From the NCBI GenBank assembly GCA_017533565.1, contig JAFXHU010000014.1, positions 48,044-112,043 on the forward strand: a DNA stretch of 64,000 nucleotides, written 5' to 3'. Below, one piece after another: positions 6,984-16,152 of the stretch; the stretch's first letter is position 1, and every line of letters begins with the position of its first letter. Both the position numbers and the translations under genes were made by a program. A model generated the notes under the pieces. It was not told the origin of the DNA. It did no database searches and saw only the letters and a program-made list of their open reading frames with translations. The stretch is from Clostridia bacterium (GTDB taxonomy: Bacteria; Bacillota; Clostridia; Oscillospirales; CAG-272).

Positions 6984-8075
6984 TCAGGCGTTTTTTCTGT
7001 AATACCCGACGGTAAGCCGTACCGCGTAGCCGTAGCTCACAACTCCGTCGGTGCCGTTGAATTTCAGGTAGCCGTCGTTAAGGCGGTCGTTGATTTTTCC
7101 GATAAGGCTGTCCGCGTGCGCCCTGCTCACCGCGGCGGCGGCGCGCATATCCGAGATTGCAACCTCGGATATTTTAGAATAAAGCTCGGCATACTCCTCC
7201 CTGTCGGTGGCGTATGCGGCGGACAAAAAATATTCGAGCATACCGAGGTAGCCGCTGTATCTTATATATTCGTCGCTTGAGCCTATGCAGACGAGAAAGG
7301 CAACGAAGTTAGCCTCGTTTTCGCGAGCAACTCCGCGCTGGTGTGCCATTTCGTGTGCGGCGGTAAACGGGAGGGTGTAATGCGGATATTCGACGTTTAC
7401 GTTAGCCTCTCCCGTAAAGAAGCTGTATATTCCCGTTATGCCCGCGTCGGACATTACCGTGCTGAAAAGGACGGGCTTTACACCTCCGCCAAAGCCGTCG
7501 CATACGCCGTATTCTCCGTTAAGCTCCGCAAATGCGTCGGATAACAGCTCGCAAAGCTCGGAAAGCTTATACGGCATAACCGTTTCGCCGTTTTGGAGAG
7601 TAAGACCCTCGGCAAGGGCGTTGGTTTCGGATATGAGAATTTCGGTTACGTAAAAAAGCTCCTCCTTCTCTATATTTCCGACATCCTCGATGCCGTTTTT
7701 TTCGGAAAGAGGGCTCGTGCGATAGCCAACTCCGAGTGTAAATACGTAGGAGGATAAAATGAGCAAAATTACGGAAAGAAGGGAGAAAATGCTCCTTACC
7801 ATATCGCGATTATCCCTTTTGACGCGGATAAGATATATAACGAAAAGGACGGCAAGGGGGAGAATACAAATCAAAAGAAGCTCGAAAAGCGAAAAAGGAA
7901 GCCAACCCGTAAGCCTTGCAAGCAGAAAGCGGATTGCCGTGCCGAGGGTTCCGTTTAAAAAATCGGCGAAGGGCGTATAGCATATCGCAACAAGATACAG
8001 CATTGCGGAAAAGAGAAATATCGAAATCGCTACGCAGAAAACGGTGGGTACGTATTTTTTTATTAGCCTTCGCAT
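6984..8075 (-). CDS. DUF3810 membrane protein with an HExxH metalloprotease-like site
   Basis: The 363-residue protein has three N-terminal membrane helices (about 12-33, 60-83, 95-116) followed by an extracytoplasmic domain. That domain contains AAHEMAHQRGVARENEANF, with H241-E242-xx-H245 and a downstream glutamate (E254): a zinc-binding gluzincin-like arrangement. These features match DUF3810, a family found in Firmicutes and Bacteroidetes with no established substrate. A surface zinc protease is the natural inference, but activity is not shown. It has a consensus promoter (8108-8136) and an AGGAGG site, and is transcribed alone, divergently from the beta-helix gene. Confidence 0.85.
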   Translation of the reverse strand: MRRLIKKYVPTVFCVAISIFLFSAMLYLVAICYTPFADFLNGTLGTAIRFLLARLTGWLPFSLFELLLICILPLAVLFVIYLIRVKRDNRDMVRSIFSLLSVILLILSSYVFTLGVGYRTSPLSEKNGIEDVGNIEKEELFYVTEILISETNALAEGLTLQNGETVMPYKLSELCELLSDAFAELNGEYGVCDGFGGGVKPVLFSTVMSDAGITGIYSFFTGEANVNVEYPHYTLPFTAAHEMAHQRGVARENEANFVAFLVCIGSSDEYIRYSGYLGMLEYFLSAAYATDREEYAELYSKISEVAISDMRAAAAVSRAHADSLIGKINDRLNDGYLKFNGTDGVVSYGYAVRLTVGYYRKNA

Positions 8076-8107
8076 TTATACGCCTCCTTTTCTTCGTTTT
8101 TCTTCAA

Positions 8108-8136
8108 AGTATAGCATATACGGAGTAATATGTCAA
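8108..8136 (-). promoter_or_regulatory. Promoter of the DUF3810 gene
   Basis: Minus strand: TTGACA (8136-8131), 17-bp spacer, TATACT (8113-8108). Confidence 0.85.
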
Positions 8137-8178
8137 TTATACCAAAAAAATTTTACATACGTAATACCGTCAATTCGG

Positions 8179-8207
8179 TTGACTTAACGCGCGCGAAGGG
8201 GTATAAT
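8179..8207 (+). promoter_or_regulatory. Promoter of the beta-helix/DUF5662 pair
   Basis: TTGACT (8179-8184), 17-bp spacer, TATAAT (8202-8207). Transcription would start near 8214, giving a short leader to the ATG at 8245. Confidence 0.85.
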
Positions 8208-8244
8208 TTAAGTGAGGAAATACGATTTCAAATCGGAGGAAAAA

Positions 8245-9699
8245 ATGATAAACGAAAAATACGTATCATACGAGGACTTCGGCGCGGTGGGTGACGGTGT
8301 AACCGACGATATGCCCGCGATAGTAAAGGCACACGCATACGCAAACGAAAATGCCCTTCCCGTAAGGGCAAGGGACGGAGCTGTATATTACATAGGCGGA
8401 AAAAAGCTTACCGCCGTTATTAAGACAGACGTTGATTTCGGTGAAGCAAAATTTATCATCGACGACAGGGAGCTTGAAAGCATAACGGCAAACGTTTTCC
8501 ATATTGCCTCCGATTTCCCGAGCTATACTCCCGCGATTTCCAAGCTTTCGGCGGGTCAAGGGCATATAGATTTTCCGCACAGGGGTCGCACCTACGTAAG
8601 AGTATATAACGCCGAAAAGCGTATTTTCAGGCGCAAGGGCGAAAACGCAAACAACGGAGTAGATGCAACCGACTGCTTTGTGGTTGACGGCAACGGAAAT
8701 ATAGAAAACGAAATTAACTGGGACTACCCGACGGTATCGCGTGCGATTGCAAAATGCATCGAGGACACCCCCATTACCGTCAAGGGCGGAATTTTCATAA
8801 CGGTAGCAAATAGGTGGGAGAGGGTTTACAGCTATCACGCACGCGGATTTCTCATCAATCGCTCCTCGGTTACCCTTTCGGGGCTTACGCACCTTCTTGA
8901 GGGCGAAGGGGAGGACGGCGCGCCCTACGCGGGATTTCTCTCGGTGTCGGAGGCGGTTGACGTAACGATAGAGGACACGCTGCTCACTCCGCACAAGACA
9001 TATATGACGAAGGACTCCAACCCGCCGTTTTACGTAAACAGAATGGGTACTTACGAGCTTAATTTTACGGCTTCGATAAACGTAAGGCTCATTCGCGTAA
9101 GGCAGACGAGGGATATTGTGGACACGAGATACTGGGGTCTTATCGGGACGAATTATTCAAAGGAGATTTACATCGAGAACTGTGAGATGTCGCGCTTTGA
9201 CGCGCATATGGGAGTTTCGGGTGCTACGATTAAAAATTCAAAAATCGGGCATCAGTGCCTCTCGCTTATAGGCTATGGGGAGTTTTATATAGAAAATTCC
9301 TTCGTGCTTGGTCATTCGTTTATAAATCTTCGCGGCGATTACGGCTCGATTTGGCGCGGAAGCATTACCGTCAAGGACTGTACCTGGAAGCCGCTTGGCA
9401 AGGGCGAGATGACAATTATTAACGCGGACAACGCGGGCGACCACGATTTCGGCTACGAGTGCGTAATGGCGGACGAAATCGTCATCGACGGCCTGAAGAT
9501 TTTGGACTCCGAGGTAAACGTTGGGGCGAAGCTTTACGTGCTTCCCGACTACGACAGGAGCTTTAAGGAGGGAAAGCCGTATCCGTATAGAACGGCAAGG
9601 AGGCTCGTTGCACGGGGAATTACCACCGAGTGCGAAAGAAAGGTGCTTCCCTACCTTAACAAGGAGCAATACGCGGGCACGGAGATTGATATTAAATAA
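8245..9699 (+). CDS. Right-handed beta-helix protein of the pectate lyase/GH28 superfamily
   Basis: The 484-residue protein opens with YEDFGAVGDGVTDDMPAIVKA, the N-terminal signature of the pectate-lyase-like beta-helix family (PF12708 type). The rest shows short repeated strands with asparagine-ladder-like turns (for example IYIENCEMS, ATIKNSKIG, FYIENSFVL, ITVKDCTWK). Family members cleave or isomerise polysaccharides, but no specific catalytic triad is obvious, so the substrate is unknown. No signal peptide is present. The ATG at 8245 is chosen for its CGGAGG site; the in-frame GTG at 8212 overlaps the predicted transcription start. Its stop overlaps the next start (TAATG), so the two are translationally coupled. 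Confidence 0.8.
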   Translation: MINEKYVSYEDFGAVGDGVTDDMPAIVKAHAYANENALPVRARDGAVYYIGGKKLTAVIKTDVDFGEAKFIIDDRELESITANVFHIASDFPSYTPAISKLSAGQGHIDFPHRGRTYVRVYNAEKRIFRRKGENANNGVDATDCFVVDGNGNIENEINWDYPTVSRAIAKCIEDTPITVKGGIFITVANRWERVYSYHARGFLINRSSVTLSGLTHLLEGEGEDGAPYAGFLSVSEAVDVTIEDTLLTPHKTYMTKDSNPPFYVNRMGTYELNFTASINVRLIRVRQTRDIVDTRYWGLIGTNYSKEIYIENCEMSRFDAHMGVSGATIKNSKIGHQCLSLIGYGEFYIENSFVLGHSFINLRGDYGSIWRGSITVKDCTWKPLGKGEMTIINADNAGDHDFGYECVMADEIVIDGLKILDSEVNVGAKLYVLPDYDRSFKEGKPYPYRTARRLVARGITTECERKVLPYLNKEQYAGTEIDIK

Positions 9700-10259
9700 T
9701 GTACATAAGTAATTTTTTCAAGCACCTCGGTGTTGTGACAAGACATAGATTTAGGGTGTTCACGCATTGCGCGAGGTGCGGAATTGTGTGGCGCGGGCTT
9801 GTACACGATTTATCAAAATATTCGCCCACCGAGTTTTTTGAAAGCGTGAAGTATTTTCGCGGCTACCGCTCGCCGCTTGGTGCGTGCCGCGAGGAAATCG
9901 GGTACAGCAGGGCGTGGCTTCACCACAAGGGAAGAAACCGTCACCACATCGAGTATTGGCAGGACGACGATTGCGCGGAGCATCCCGTAATGCCCTACAA
10001 GTTTGCGGTGGAGTGCGTTTGCGACAAGCTTGCCGCGACGAAGATTTACGCGGGTAAGAAATACAACGAAGAAATGCCGGTTGACCACTGGCACAGGCGC
10101 GGAAGCTGCGTAAGGGGAAATCCAAGGACGCTTGCCTTTGTGGAAAGATGCCTTGACGATATTCGCATTCACGGCGAGGGCGCGGTAATGAACAAGTCCT
10201 ATATGAAAAGAACCTATGCCGAAATTTGCGGCACGGGCGAGAGAGGGGACGAAAAATAA
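9699..10259 (+). CDS. DUF5662 family protein
   Basis: A 186-residue cytoplasmic protein whose conserved histidine-rich motifs match DUF5662: VHDLSKYSPTEF (about 35-46), a HHKGRNRHHIEYW block (about 75-87) and PVDHWHRRGSC. The His-Asp pair and further histidines are reminiscent of an HD-type metal site, but that is my inference; the family has no assigned activity. It starts at the last base of the beta-helix stop codon (TAATG), so it depends on that gene for translation. A terminator follows. It may act on the same substrate or product as the beta-helix protein. Confidence 0.8.
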   Translation: MYISNFFKHLGVVTRHRFRVFTHCARCGIVWRGLVHDLSKYSPTEFFESVKYFRGYRSPLGACREEIGYSRAWLHHKGRNRHHIEYWQDDDCAEHPVMPYKFAVECVCDKLAATKIYAGKKYNEEMPVDHWHRRGSCVRGNPRTLAFVERCLDDIRIHGEGAVMNKSYMKRTYAEICGTGERGDEK

Positions 10260-10263
10260 AAGA

Positions 10264-10300
10264 ATGCTCACTGTACCAAAACGTAAAGTATAGTGAGCAT
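10264..10300. terminator. Hairpin terminator between converging genes
   Basis: ATGCTCACT (10264-10272) pairs with AGTGAGCAT (10292-10300), followed by TTTGC on the plus strand. Confidence 0.65.
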
Positions 10301-10315
10301 TTTGCATTGTAAATA

Positions 10316-11581
10316 TCAGAACTCAAAACCCTTTTCGGTTGCCCGAAGTGCGGTGGAAAAGAATACACGGGTAGCCTCTATCATAGGCTCAAGGTCGGAA
10401 ACCGCCGCGGTTTCGGTTGCGGAGTGCATTGCAAGCTGTGCAAAGCCGATATCGACGGTGGGAATTGCTACGCGGGTGTTGGATATAGAGCCGAGGGTTG
10501 ACCCGCCGGGAAGGTCGGCGCGGTTGTAATAGCGTTGCGTTTTCACTCCCGCACGGTTGCACATTTCAAGAAAGAGGGCGTGAGAAACCGCGTCGGTGGT
10601 GTAGCGTTGATTTGCATTGAATTTTACGACGATGCCGCCGCCGAGGACGGGCGCGTTATCCGCGTCGGACATTTCGGGGTGATTCGGGTGGAGGGCGTGT
10701 GCGTTATCTATGCTCAACATCATAGAGGAGGCGAGCATTGTGAGATAGGAATCGCCGACAATACGCGACAGGGTATCGAAAAGGAAGGTGGAAGCCGCCC
10801 CCTGCTTTGTTTCCGAGCCGACCTCCTCGTTATCGAAGATAGCGTAAACGGGGATTGAAGCCTTCGGCGTTGAGGAAAGGAAGCCGCGAAGCGAGGCATA
10901 TACGCTTTCAAGGTCGTCAAGTCGGGGACAGAGGATAAGCTCGTCCTCCGCACCGAGGGTTATACCCCTTTCTCTATTATAAAGGAACAAATCGTGCGAG
11001 AGAATTTTATCGGGAGACGTATTTGCCGCGGCGGCGATTTTGTCGGCAAGGCTTCCCTTTCCGAGGGAATAGAGGGGAAGCATATCGCGTGCGGGGTTAA
11101 GAGCAATGCCGTCGTTTACTCCGCGGTTAAGGTGGATTGCAAGCGAGGGGATTGTGCAAAGGTCAACGTCGAGGTTGACGAGTCGGCACTCCACGCCGTT
11201 TTCGGTGGAAAGCACTACCCTTCCCGCCACGGAAAGCGGACGGTCAAGCCAAGAATAGTAAATCATTCCGCCGTATTTTTCAACGTCAAGACGGGAATAC
11301 GCGCCGCATTTTTCACCCGAAAGCTTTACGCGGAAGGCGGGGCTGTCGGTATGTGAGGCGGCAATCATAAAGCCGCTTGCGTTTTTAATGCAGCGAAAGG
11401 CGATAAGCGAGCTTCCGTTTCGTATAACGTAATATTTGCCGCCGTCGGTGAGCGACCATTTTTCCCCCTCGAAAAGTCGGGTATAGCCGTCCTCCTTTAA
11501 GCTTTTTTCGGCGGAGGCAACCGCGTGATAGGCACTGGGAGAGTCGTTTATAAATTGAAAAAGACTTTTAATCTCGGTCAT
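10316..11581 (-). CDS. M18 family aminopeptidase
   Basis: The 421-residue zinc aminopeptidase releases N-terminal, mainly acidic, residues from peptides in the cytoplasm. M18 signatures are clear: AASHTDSPAF with metal ligand H77 and catalytic D79, LDDLESV, FDNEEVGSETKQGA with the catalytic and ligand glutamates, and a C-terminal MHSATETA supplying the last histidine. The length is normal (420-450). It is transcribed divergently from pepD, and the two promoters form one symmetric block (11609-11680), suggesting that peptide-degrading enzymes on both sides are controlled together. Confidence 0.93.
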   Translation of the reverse strand: MTEIKSLFQFINDSPSAYHAVASAEKSLKEDGYTRLFEGEKWSLTDGGKYYVIRNGSSLIAFRCIKNASGFMIAASHTDSPAFRVKLSGEKCGAYSRLDVEKYGGMIYYSWLDRPLSVAGRVVLSTENGVECRLVNLDVDLCTIPSLAIHLNRGVNDGIALNPARDMLPLYSLGKGSLADKIAAAANTSPDKILSHDLFLYNRERGITLGAEDELILCPRLDDLESVYASLRGFLSSTPKASIPVYAIFDNEEVGSETKQGAASTFLFDTLSRIVGDSYLTMLASSMMLSIDNAHALHPNHPEMSDADNAPVLGGGIVVKFNANQRYTTDAVSHALFLEMCNRAGVKTQRYYNRADLPGGSTLGSISNTRVAIPTVDIGFAQLAMHSATETAAVSDLEPMIEATRVFFSTALRATEKGFEF

Positions 11582-11611
11582 ATTCGGTAATCCTTTTTTA
11601 TTTTTTATTAT

Positions 11612-11640
11612 ATTTTACAACTAAATGGGAAAAAAGTCAA
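11612..11640 (-). promoter_or_regulatory. Promoter of the M18 aminopeptidase gene
   Basis: Minus strand: TTGACT (11640-11635), 17-bp spacer, TAAAAT (11617-11612). Confidence 0.75.
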
Positions 11641-11648
11641 CTTTATAG

Positions 11649-11677
11649 TTGAAAAAGACGCAATTTTGTTGTAAAAT
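11649..11677 (+). promoter_or_regulatory. Promoter of the pepD/M29 operon
   Basis: TTGAAA (11649-11654), 17-bp spacer, TAAAAT (11672-11677). Confidence 0.75.
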
Positions 11678-11708
11678 ATAGGTATAAACAAGCTTTTGCG
11701 AGGTAAAT

Positions 11709-13205
11709 ATGATTGACGTAAGCGATTACAGGAAATACGAGGCGTTGTTTCGCCATTTCGAGGCATTTTCAGCCATTCCCCACGGCTCGGGAAACACGAG
11801 TGCCATTGCGGATTTTTTCGTGGAGTTTGCAAGGGCGCGCGGTCTTGAATACTACCGTGACGGGGCGAATAACGTGGTTATAAGAAAGCCCGCGACAAAA
11901 GGCTACGAGGACCGTCCCGCGGTGATTTTCCAAGGGCATCTCGATATGGTTGCGGAAAAGAAAACGGGCGCGCAGATTGATATGGAAAGGGAGGGTCTTT
12001 CGCTTTATCGCGACGGAGATTTCCTTCGCGCGAGGGACACGACGCTTGGCGGTGACGACGGCGTTGCGCTCGCGTATGCGATGGCTGTGCTTGACGGAGA
12101 GGTAGAGGCGCACCCCGATTTCGAGGCGGTATTCACCTCCGACGAGGAGATAGGTCTTCTCGGTGCGGTGGCACTTTCTCCCGATGCGGTAAAGGGGCGA
12201 CTTCTCATAAATATAGACTCCGACGAGGAGGGCGTTTTCACCGTTGGCTGTGCGGGCGGTGTGCGAAGCGATATTTCCCTTCCCCTCGAATACGAGGAGG
12301 CGGACAAGAGCAAAAAAGCGTACAGGGTACGACTTTACGGCTTTAAGGGAGGTCACAGCGGAGTTGAGATTGACAAGGGCCGCGCAAATGCGGTAAAGGT
12401 TCTTGGCGAGCTTTTCAATATGTCGGCAACCGAGGACTGGCGCATTGCGACGATGTCGGGCGGAAATGCGGACAACGCGATACCGCGCGAGTGCAGCGCA
12501 GTGGTTATTGCGGGCGAGGACTTTCCCGAGAAATTCCGCACTGTGCTTGAAAGGCGCAAGGCTATGTTTGCGGTAATGCCCGACCTTCCGCACACAGAGC
12601 TTCGCAAAATGGACAAAACGGGCAGGACACTTCGCGATATAGAGCCGAGCTGTGACATTGAGATTGAGGAGGTCGCATTGCCCGCGCGTATGCTTACGGA
12701 CGGAAGCCATAGCAGGCTTATTTCGCTTTTGATTTTGCTTCCAAGCGGTGTTATTGCGATGAGCAGGGCGTTGCCCGACCTTGTCGAAACCTCGCTTAAC
12801 CTTGGTATTCTCCGTGTCGGAGAGAGGGCGGAGGTATCATTTTCCGTGAGAAGTGCGGTCGGTGCGGAGAAAAAGAAGCTTTGCGCGAGGCTTTCGGAGA
12901 TTGCGGCGGGGCTTGGCGCGGAGTATGGCGAGCGCGGTGAATATCCCGCGTGGGAATACAGAGAAAGCTCTCACCTTCGCGACGTGATGGTAGATGTGTA
13001 CGAGAAAATGTACGCCAAAAAGCCAAAGGTTGTGACCATACACGCGGGTCTTGAGTGCGGAATTTTCACCGAAAAGCTTCCCGATATAGATTGCGTTTCG
13101 ATAGGTCCGGATAATTTCGATATTCACACAACCGAGGAAAGGCTCTCCATTCCGTCGTTTGTAAGAGTTTGGGAGTATCTTAAGGAAGTATTGAGGAATA
13201 TTTAA
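11709..13205 (+). CDS. pepD: Aminoacyl-histidine dipeptidase (M20 family)
   Basis: The 498-residue cytosolic enzyme hydrolyses Xaa-His and related dipeptides using two metal ions. M20C features: FQGHLDMVAEK (metal histidine and following Asp), TTLGGDDGVALAYAMAVLD (bridging Asp), TSDEEIGLLGA (catalytic and ligand glutamates) and the lid-domain signature GGHSGVEIDKGRANA. The length fits the 480-500 norm. The start is supported by GCGAGG a few bases upstream and by the promoter at 11649-11677. The M29 aminopeptidase follows 18 bases downstream, making a two-gene peptide utilisation operon. Confidence 0.93.
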   Translation: MIDVSDYRKYEALFRHFEAFSAIPHGSGNTSAIADFFVEFARARGLEYYRDGANNVVIRKPATKGYEDRPAVIFQGHLDMVAEKKTGAQIDMEREGLSLYRDGDFLRARDTTLGGDDGVALAYAMAVLDGEVEAHPDFEAVFTSDEEIGLLGAVALSPDAVKGRLLINIDSDEEGVFTVGCAGGVRSDISLPLEYEEADKSKKAYRVRLYGFKGGHSGVEIDKGRANAVKVLGELFNMSATEDWRIATMSGGNADNAIPRECSAVVIAGEDFPEKFRTVLERRKAMFAVMPDLPHTELRKMDKTGRTLRDIEPSCDIEIEEVALPARMLTDGSHSRLISLLILLPSGVIAMSRALPDLVETSLNLGILRVGERAEVSFSVRSAVGAEKKKLCARLSEIAAGLGAEYGERGEYPAWEYRESSHLRDVMVDVYEKMYAKKPKVVTIHAGLECGIFTEKLPDIDCVSIGPDNFDIHTTEERLSIPSFVRVWEYLKEVLRNI

Positions 13206-13223
13206 TTTTACGAGGTATATAAA

Positions 13224-14450
13224 ATGAACAAGACAAGACTTAAGAAGTATGCAAACCTTATTGCCCGTTGCGGTGTTAACGTACAAAAGGGGCAGGAGGT
13301 TATGATTACCGCGCAGCTTGACCAGCCCGAATTTGTTAAAATGGTGGTTGACGAGTGCTACAAGGCGGGGGCAAAAAAGGTTTCGGTTGATTGGATTTAC
13401 GAGCCGCTTACCCGCTCGCACGTCAGATATTGCTCGGCTAAGGTGCTTGGCGAGATGGACAAGTGGCAGCTTGAAAAATGGGAGCATCAGGCAGAGGTGC
13501 TTCCGTGTAAGATTTATCTTATTTCGGAGGACCCCGACGCTCTTGAGGGCATCAATCAGGCAAAGTATGCCAAGGCAATGGCGGCAAAAAGCAAGCTTAT
13601 CAAGCCGATTAGAAAGAGAATGGAAAACAAATACCAGTGGTGTATTGCCGCAGTGCCCGGTAAGGCGTGGGCGAAGAAGATTTTCCCGAATGAGCGGGCG
13701 AGCGTTGCTATCGAGAAGCTTTGGGAGGCTATACTCTGTACCTCCCGCGTTGACGACGACCCGATTGCGGCGTGGGAAAGGCACAACGCCGACCTTGCAA
13801 AGCGGTGCGAATATCTCAACTCTCTCGGCATTACCGAGCTTAAGTACAAGGCGGGCAACGGCACCGACCTCGTCGTAGGGCTTATTCCCGACGGTATATT
13901 TATGGGCGGCGGTGAAAACGCGCAAGGGTCGGGTATTTATTTCAATCCCAACATACCCTCCGAGGAGGTGTTTACCTCTCCGATGAAGGGCAAGGCGGAG
14001 GGTATCGTTTATTCCTCCCGTCCTCTTTGCTGTAACGGCGCGCTTATCGAAAACTTTTGGATTAGGTTTGAGGGCGGAAAGGCTGTTGAGGTTGGCGCAC
14101 AAAAGAACGAAAACGTGCTTCGCGAGCTTATTGCGATGGACGAAAATGCGGGTTATCTTGGCGAATGCGCGCTCGTGCCCTATTCCTCTCCCATAAGAGA
14201 GTCGGGACTCCTTTTCTACAACACGCTTTTCGACGAGAATGCGGCGTGCCACCTTGCACTCGGGCGCGGATTTACAAATCTGCTTCGCGGCTACGAGAAT
14301 ATGAGCGAGGACGAGGCACACGCGGCGGGAATTAACGATTCAATCGTTCACGAGGACTTTATGATCGGAACGGCGGATATGTCGATTGTCGCGCTAACAA
14401 AGGACGGCAAGGAAGTGCCGATTTTTGAAAACGGCGAGTGGGCGTTTTGA
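13224..14450 (+). CDS. M29 family aminopeptidase (thermophilic aminopeptidase/AmpS type)
   Basis: The 408-residue enzyme matches the M29 family of broad-range aminopeptidases. Visible motifs are the N-terminal RLKKYANLIARCGVNVQKGQ and the metal-binding region: ENFWIRFEGGKAVE, GYLGECALVPYSSPI, FDENAACHLALGRGF and HEDFMIGTADMSI. Its length is typical (about 410). It lies 18 bases after pepD with no terminator between, so both are transcribed together, and a strong terminator follows. The pair would complete breakdown of small peptides to amino acids. Confidence 0.92.
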   Translation: MNKTRLKKYANLIARCGVNVQKGQEVMITAQLDQPEFVKMVVDECYKAGAKKVSVDWIYEPLTRSHVRYCSAKVLGEMDKWQLEKWEHQAEVLPCKIYLISEDPDALEGINQAKYAKAMAAKSKLIKPIRKRMENKYQWCIAAVPGKAWAKKIFPNERASVAIEKLWEAILCTSRVDDDPIAAWERHNADLAKRCEYLNSLGITELKYKAGNGTDLVVGLIPDGIFMGGGENAQGSGIYFNPNIPSEEVFTSPMKGKAEGIVYSSRPLCCNGALIENFWIRFEGGKAVEVGAQKNENVLRELIAMDENAGYLGECALVPYSSPIRESGLLFYNTLFDENAACHLALGRGFTNLLRGYENMSEDEAHAAGINDSIVHEDFMIGTADMSIVALTKDGKEVPIFENGEWAF

Positions 14451-14473
14451 TTTAAGTAAATAATTGTTTACAA

Positions 14474-14501
14474 AAATGGCAGACCAAGCGGTCTGCCATT
14501 T
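14474..14501. terminator. Bidirectional terminator after the peptidase operon
   Basis: AAATGGCAGACC (14474-14485) pairs perfectly with GGTCTGCCATTT (14490-14501) around AAGC, with T runs on both sides. Confidence 0.9.
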
Positions 14502-14539
14502 TAATTATATTTAACACGGGGTGGGGTTAATTATGCTTT

Positions 14540-16126
14540 TTATTGCTCACAGAAGCAAGCTATAAGCCTTTCGGCGGTGCGTATTCCGTCAACCGCACTC
14601 GACACAATTCCGCCCGAGTAGCCCGCCCCCTCGCCCGCGGGATAGATGCCAAAAAAGCCGACGGCAACACCGTTTTCGTCGCGAACAATTCGCACGGGTG
14701 AGGTGGTGCGTGTTTCGGGTCCCGTCAAGACTGCGTCGGGGTAGCTGTAGCCGTGAAGCCAAGCATCAAGGCTTGGCATTGCAAGACGGAGCGAGTCGGT
14801 AATATAGGACGGAAGGTATTCGTCGGGCGAGGCACTTACCGTGCCGCACGGATAGCTTGGCAAAACGGAGGCAAGGGTTGTTTTCTCGCTTTTATCAAGA
14901 AAGTCGGCAAGGCGGAAGCAGGGCGCGCGATATTCGCCCGAAAGCGAAAACGCCATACCTTCGATTTTCCTTTGCAGGGTAAAGCCCGAAAGCGGGTCGG
15001 CGTTGTCAAAATCCCGCGGTGTGACAGAAACGAGAAGCGCGGCGTTTGAATTGCTTGCCATTCTTGCGTTTTCGCTCATTCCGTTGGTAACTATTCCGCC
15101 CGTTTCGCTTGCCGCGGCAACTACCGTGCCGCCAGGGCACATACAGAAGCTGTAAACGCTTCGCCCGTTTTCAAGATGCGTAACGAGGTGATAGGATGCG
15201 GCTTCTTCGATATATTCCCTATCGCCGCGGTAAACTATTTCGTTTATATATTCGCGCGGATGCTCGATGCGCAGTCCGATGCCAAAGCCGCGGGCTTCCA
15301 TACCCAAGCCGAGGTCCTTCAGCATTTTTACTGTGTCATACGCGCTGTGTCCCGTTGCGAAAATCGCAGCACGGGTGGGGACTTTTACCCTTTCGCCGTC
15401 CCTTTCGTAGGTCACGGAGGTTAGCACGCCATCCTTTAGCGAAAGGTCGGTAACGCGCGCGCCGAAGATAATTTCACCACCGAGGGAGATGATTTTTTCG
15501 CGGATTTTTTTTACGATAGAGGAAAGCCTGTCAGTCCCGAGGTGCGCGCTTGACGAATAGAGGATTTCCTCCGCACCGCCAGCCTCAACGAGGGTGGTCA
15601 GCACCTTTAGCTTATATTTATCCATTGCGCCGCTTTTGAGCTTTCCGTCGGAGTAGGTCCCTGCCCCTCCCTCTCCAAACTGTACGTTGCATTCAGGGTC
15701 AAGCACGCCAAGGCGGTGGAAGGTGTTTACCTTTTTTTCTCTTTCCTCAACACAAAGTCCTCTTTCAAGGACAATCGGGCGTGCGCCCGCCTCCGCAAGC
15801 GCGAGTGCGGCAAACATTCCGCAGGGTCCAAAGCCGACGACAATCGGTCGGAAGCTTGCGCGAAAGCTTGGCAGCTTTAGGCTGTATTCGGGGCATTCGG
15901 TAAAGCGGTGCTTGATTTTTAAGAGGGCGCGCTCCCTTTCGGGTGAAAGAGAGATGGCAACAGTAGCCTTATAATACGGGTGTCCGTCGCCGTTTGACAC
16001 GAGAGTGCGGCGCAGAAGGCGAATTGAGGACTGCTCCACCCTTTCAAGCGGCAATGCTGCCCTTACGCTCTCGAAAAGAGTGCTGCTATTATATTTTAAA
16101 GGTAGAGTTATTTCGGTTTTAATCAT
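14540..16126 (-). CDS. FAD-dependent dehydrogenase of the COG2509 type
   Basis: The 528-residue protein has a roughly 95-residue N-terminal domain followed by a dinucleotide-binding motif (VVGFGPCGMFAALALAEAG, near residue 96) with a downstream acidic residue for FAD ribose. It also has the QFGEGGAGTYSDGKL segment typical of this family and a final FAD-contacting GYSGGIVSSAVDG. These widespread Firmicute flavoproteins have no defined substrate. A longer frame begins at 16162, but the ATG at 16126 follows a GGGAGTG site and the promoter at 16153-16181. It is a single gene, back to back with the mgl operon. Confidence 0.85.
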   Translation of the reverse strand: MIKTEITLPLKYNSSTLFESVRAALPLERVEQSSIRLLRRTLVSNGDGHPYYKATVAISLSPERERALLKIKHRFTECPEYSLKLPSFRASFRPIVVGFGPCGMFAALALAEAGARPIVLERGLCVEEREKKVNTFHRLGVLDPECNVQFGEGGAGTYSDGKLKSGAMDKYKLKVLTTLVEAGGAEEILYSSSAHLGTDRLSSIVKKIREKIISLGGEIIFGARVTDLSLKDGVLTSVTYERDGERVKVPTRAAIFATGHSAYDTVKMLKDLGLGMEARGFGIGLRIEHPREYINEIVYRGDREYIEEAASYHLVTHLENGRSVYSFCMCPGGTVVAAASETGGIVTNGMSENARMASNSNAALLVSVTPRDFDNADPLSGFTLQRKIEGMAFSLSGEYRAPCFRLADFLDKSEKTTLASVLPSYPCGTVSASPDEYLPSYITDSLRLAMPSLDAWLHGYSYPDAVLTGPETRTTSPVRIVRDENGVAVGFFGIYPAGEGAGYSGGIVSSAVDGIRTAERLIACFCEQ

Positions 16127-16152
16127 TTTTTTGCACTCCCTTCGTTTTTTAT

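Larger units (their letters stand above)
11609..11680. promoter_or_regulatory. Symmetric divergent control region (nested inverted repeats)
   Basis: The 13-base arms TATATTTTACAAC (11609-11621) and GTTGTAAAATATA (11668-11680) are perfect inverted copies. An inner pair TCAACT/AGTTGA (11637-11642, 11647-11652) shares exactly the same centre (11644.5). The arms cover the -10 and -35 boxes of both divergent promoters. Confidence 0.6.

Noticed and set aside
12837-14321. 494-aa minus-strand ORF opposite pepD and the M29 gene
   Set aside because: It is antisense to two convincing peptidases and contains no recognisable motif, despite its length.
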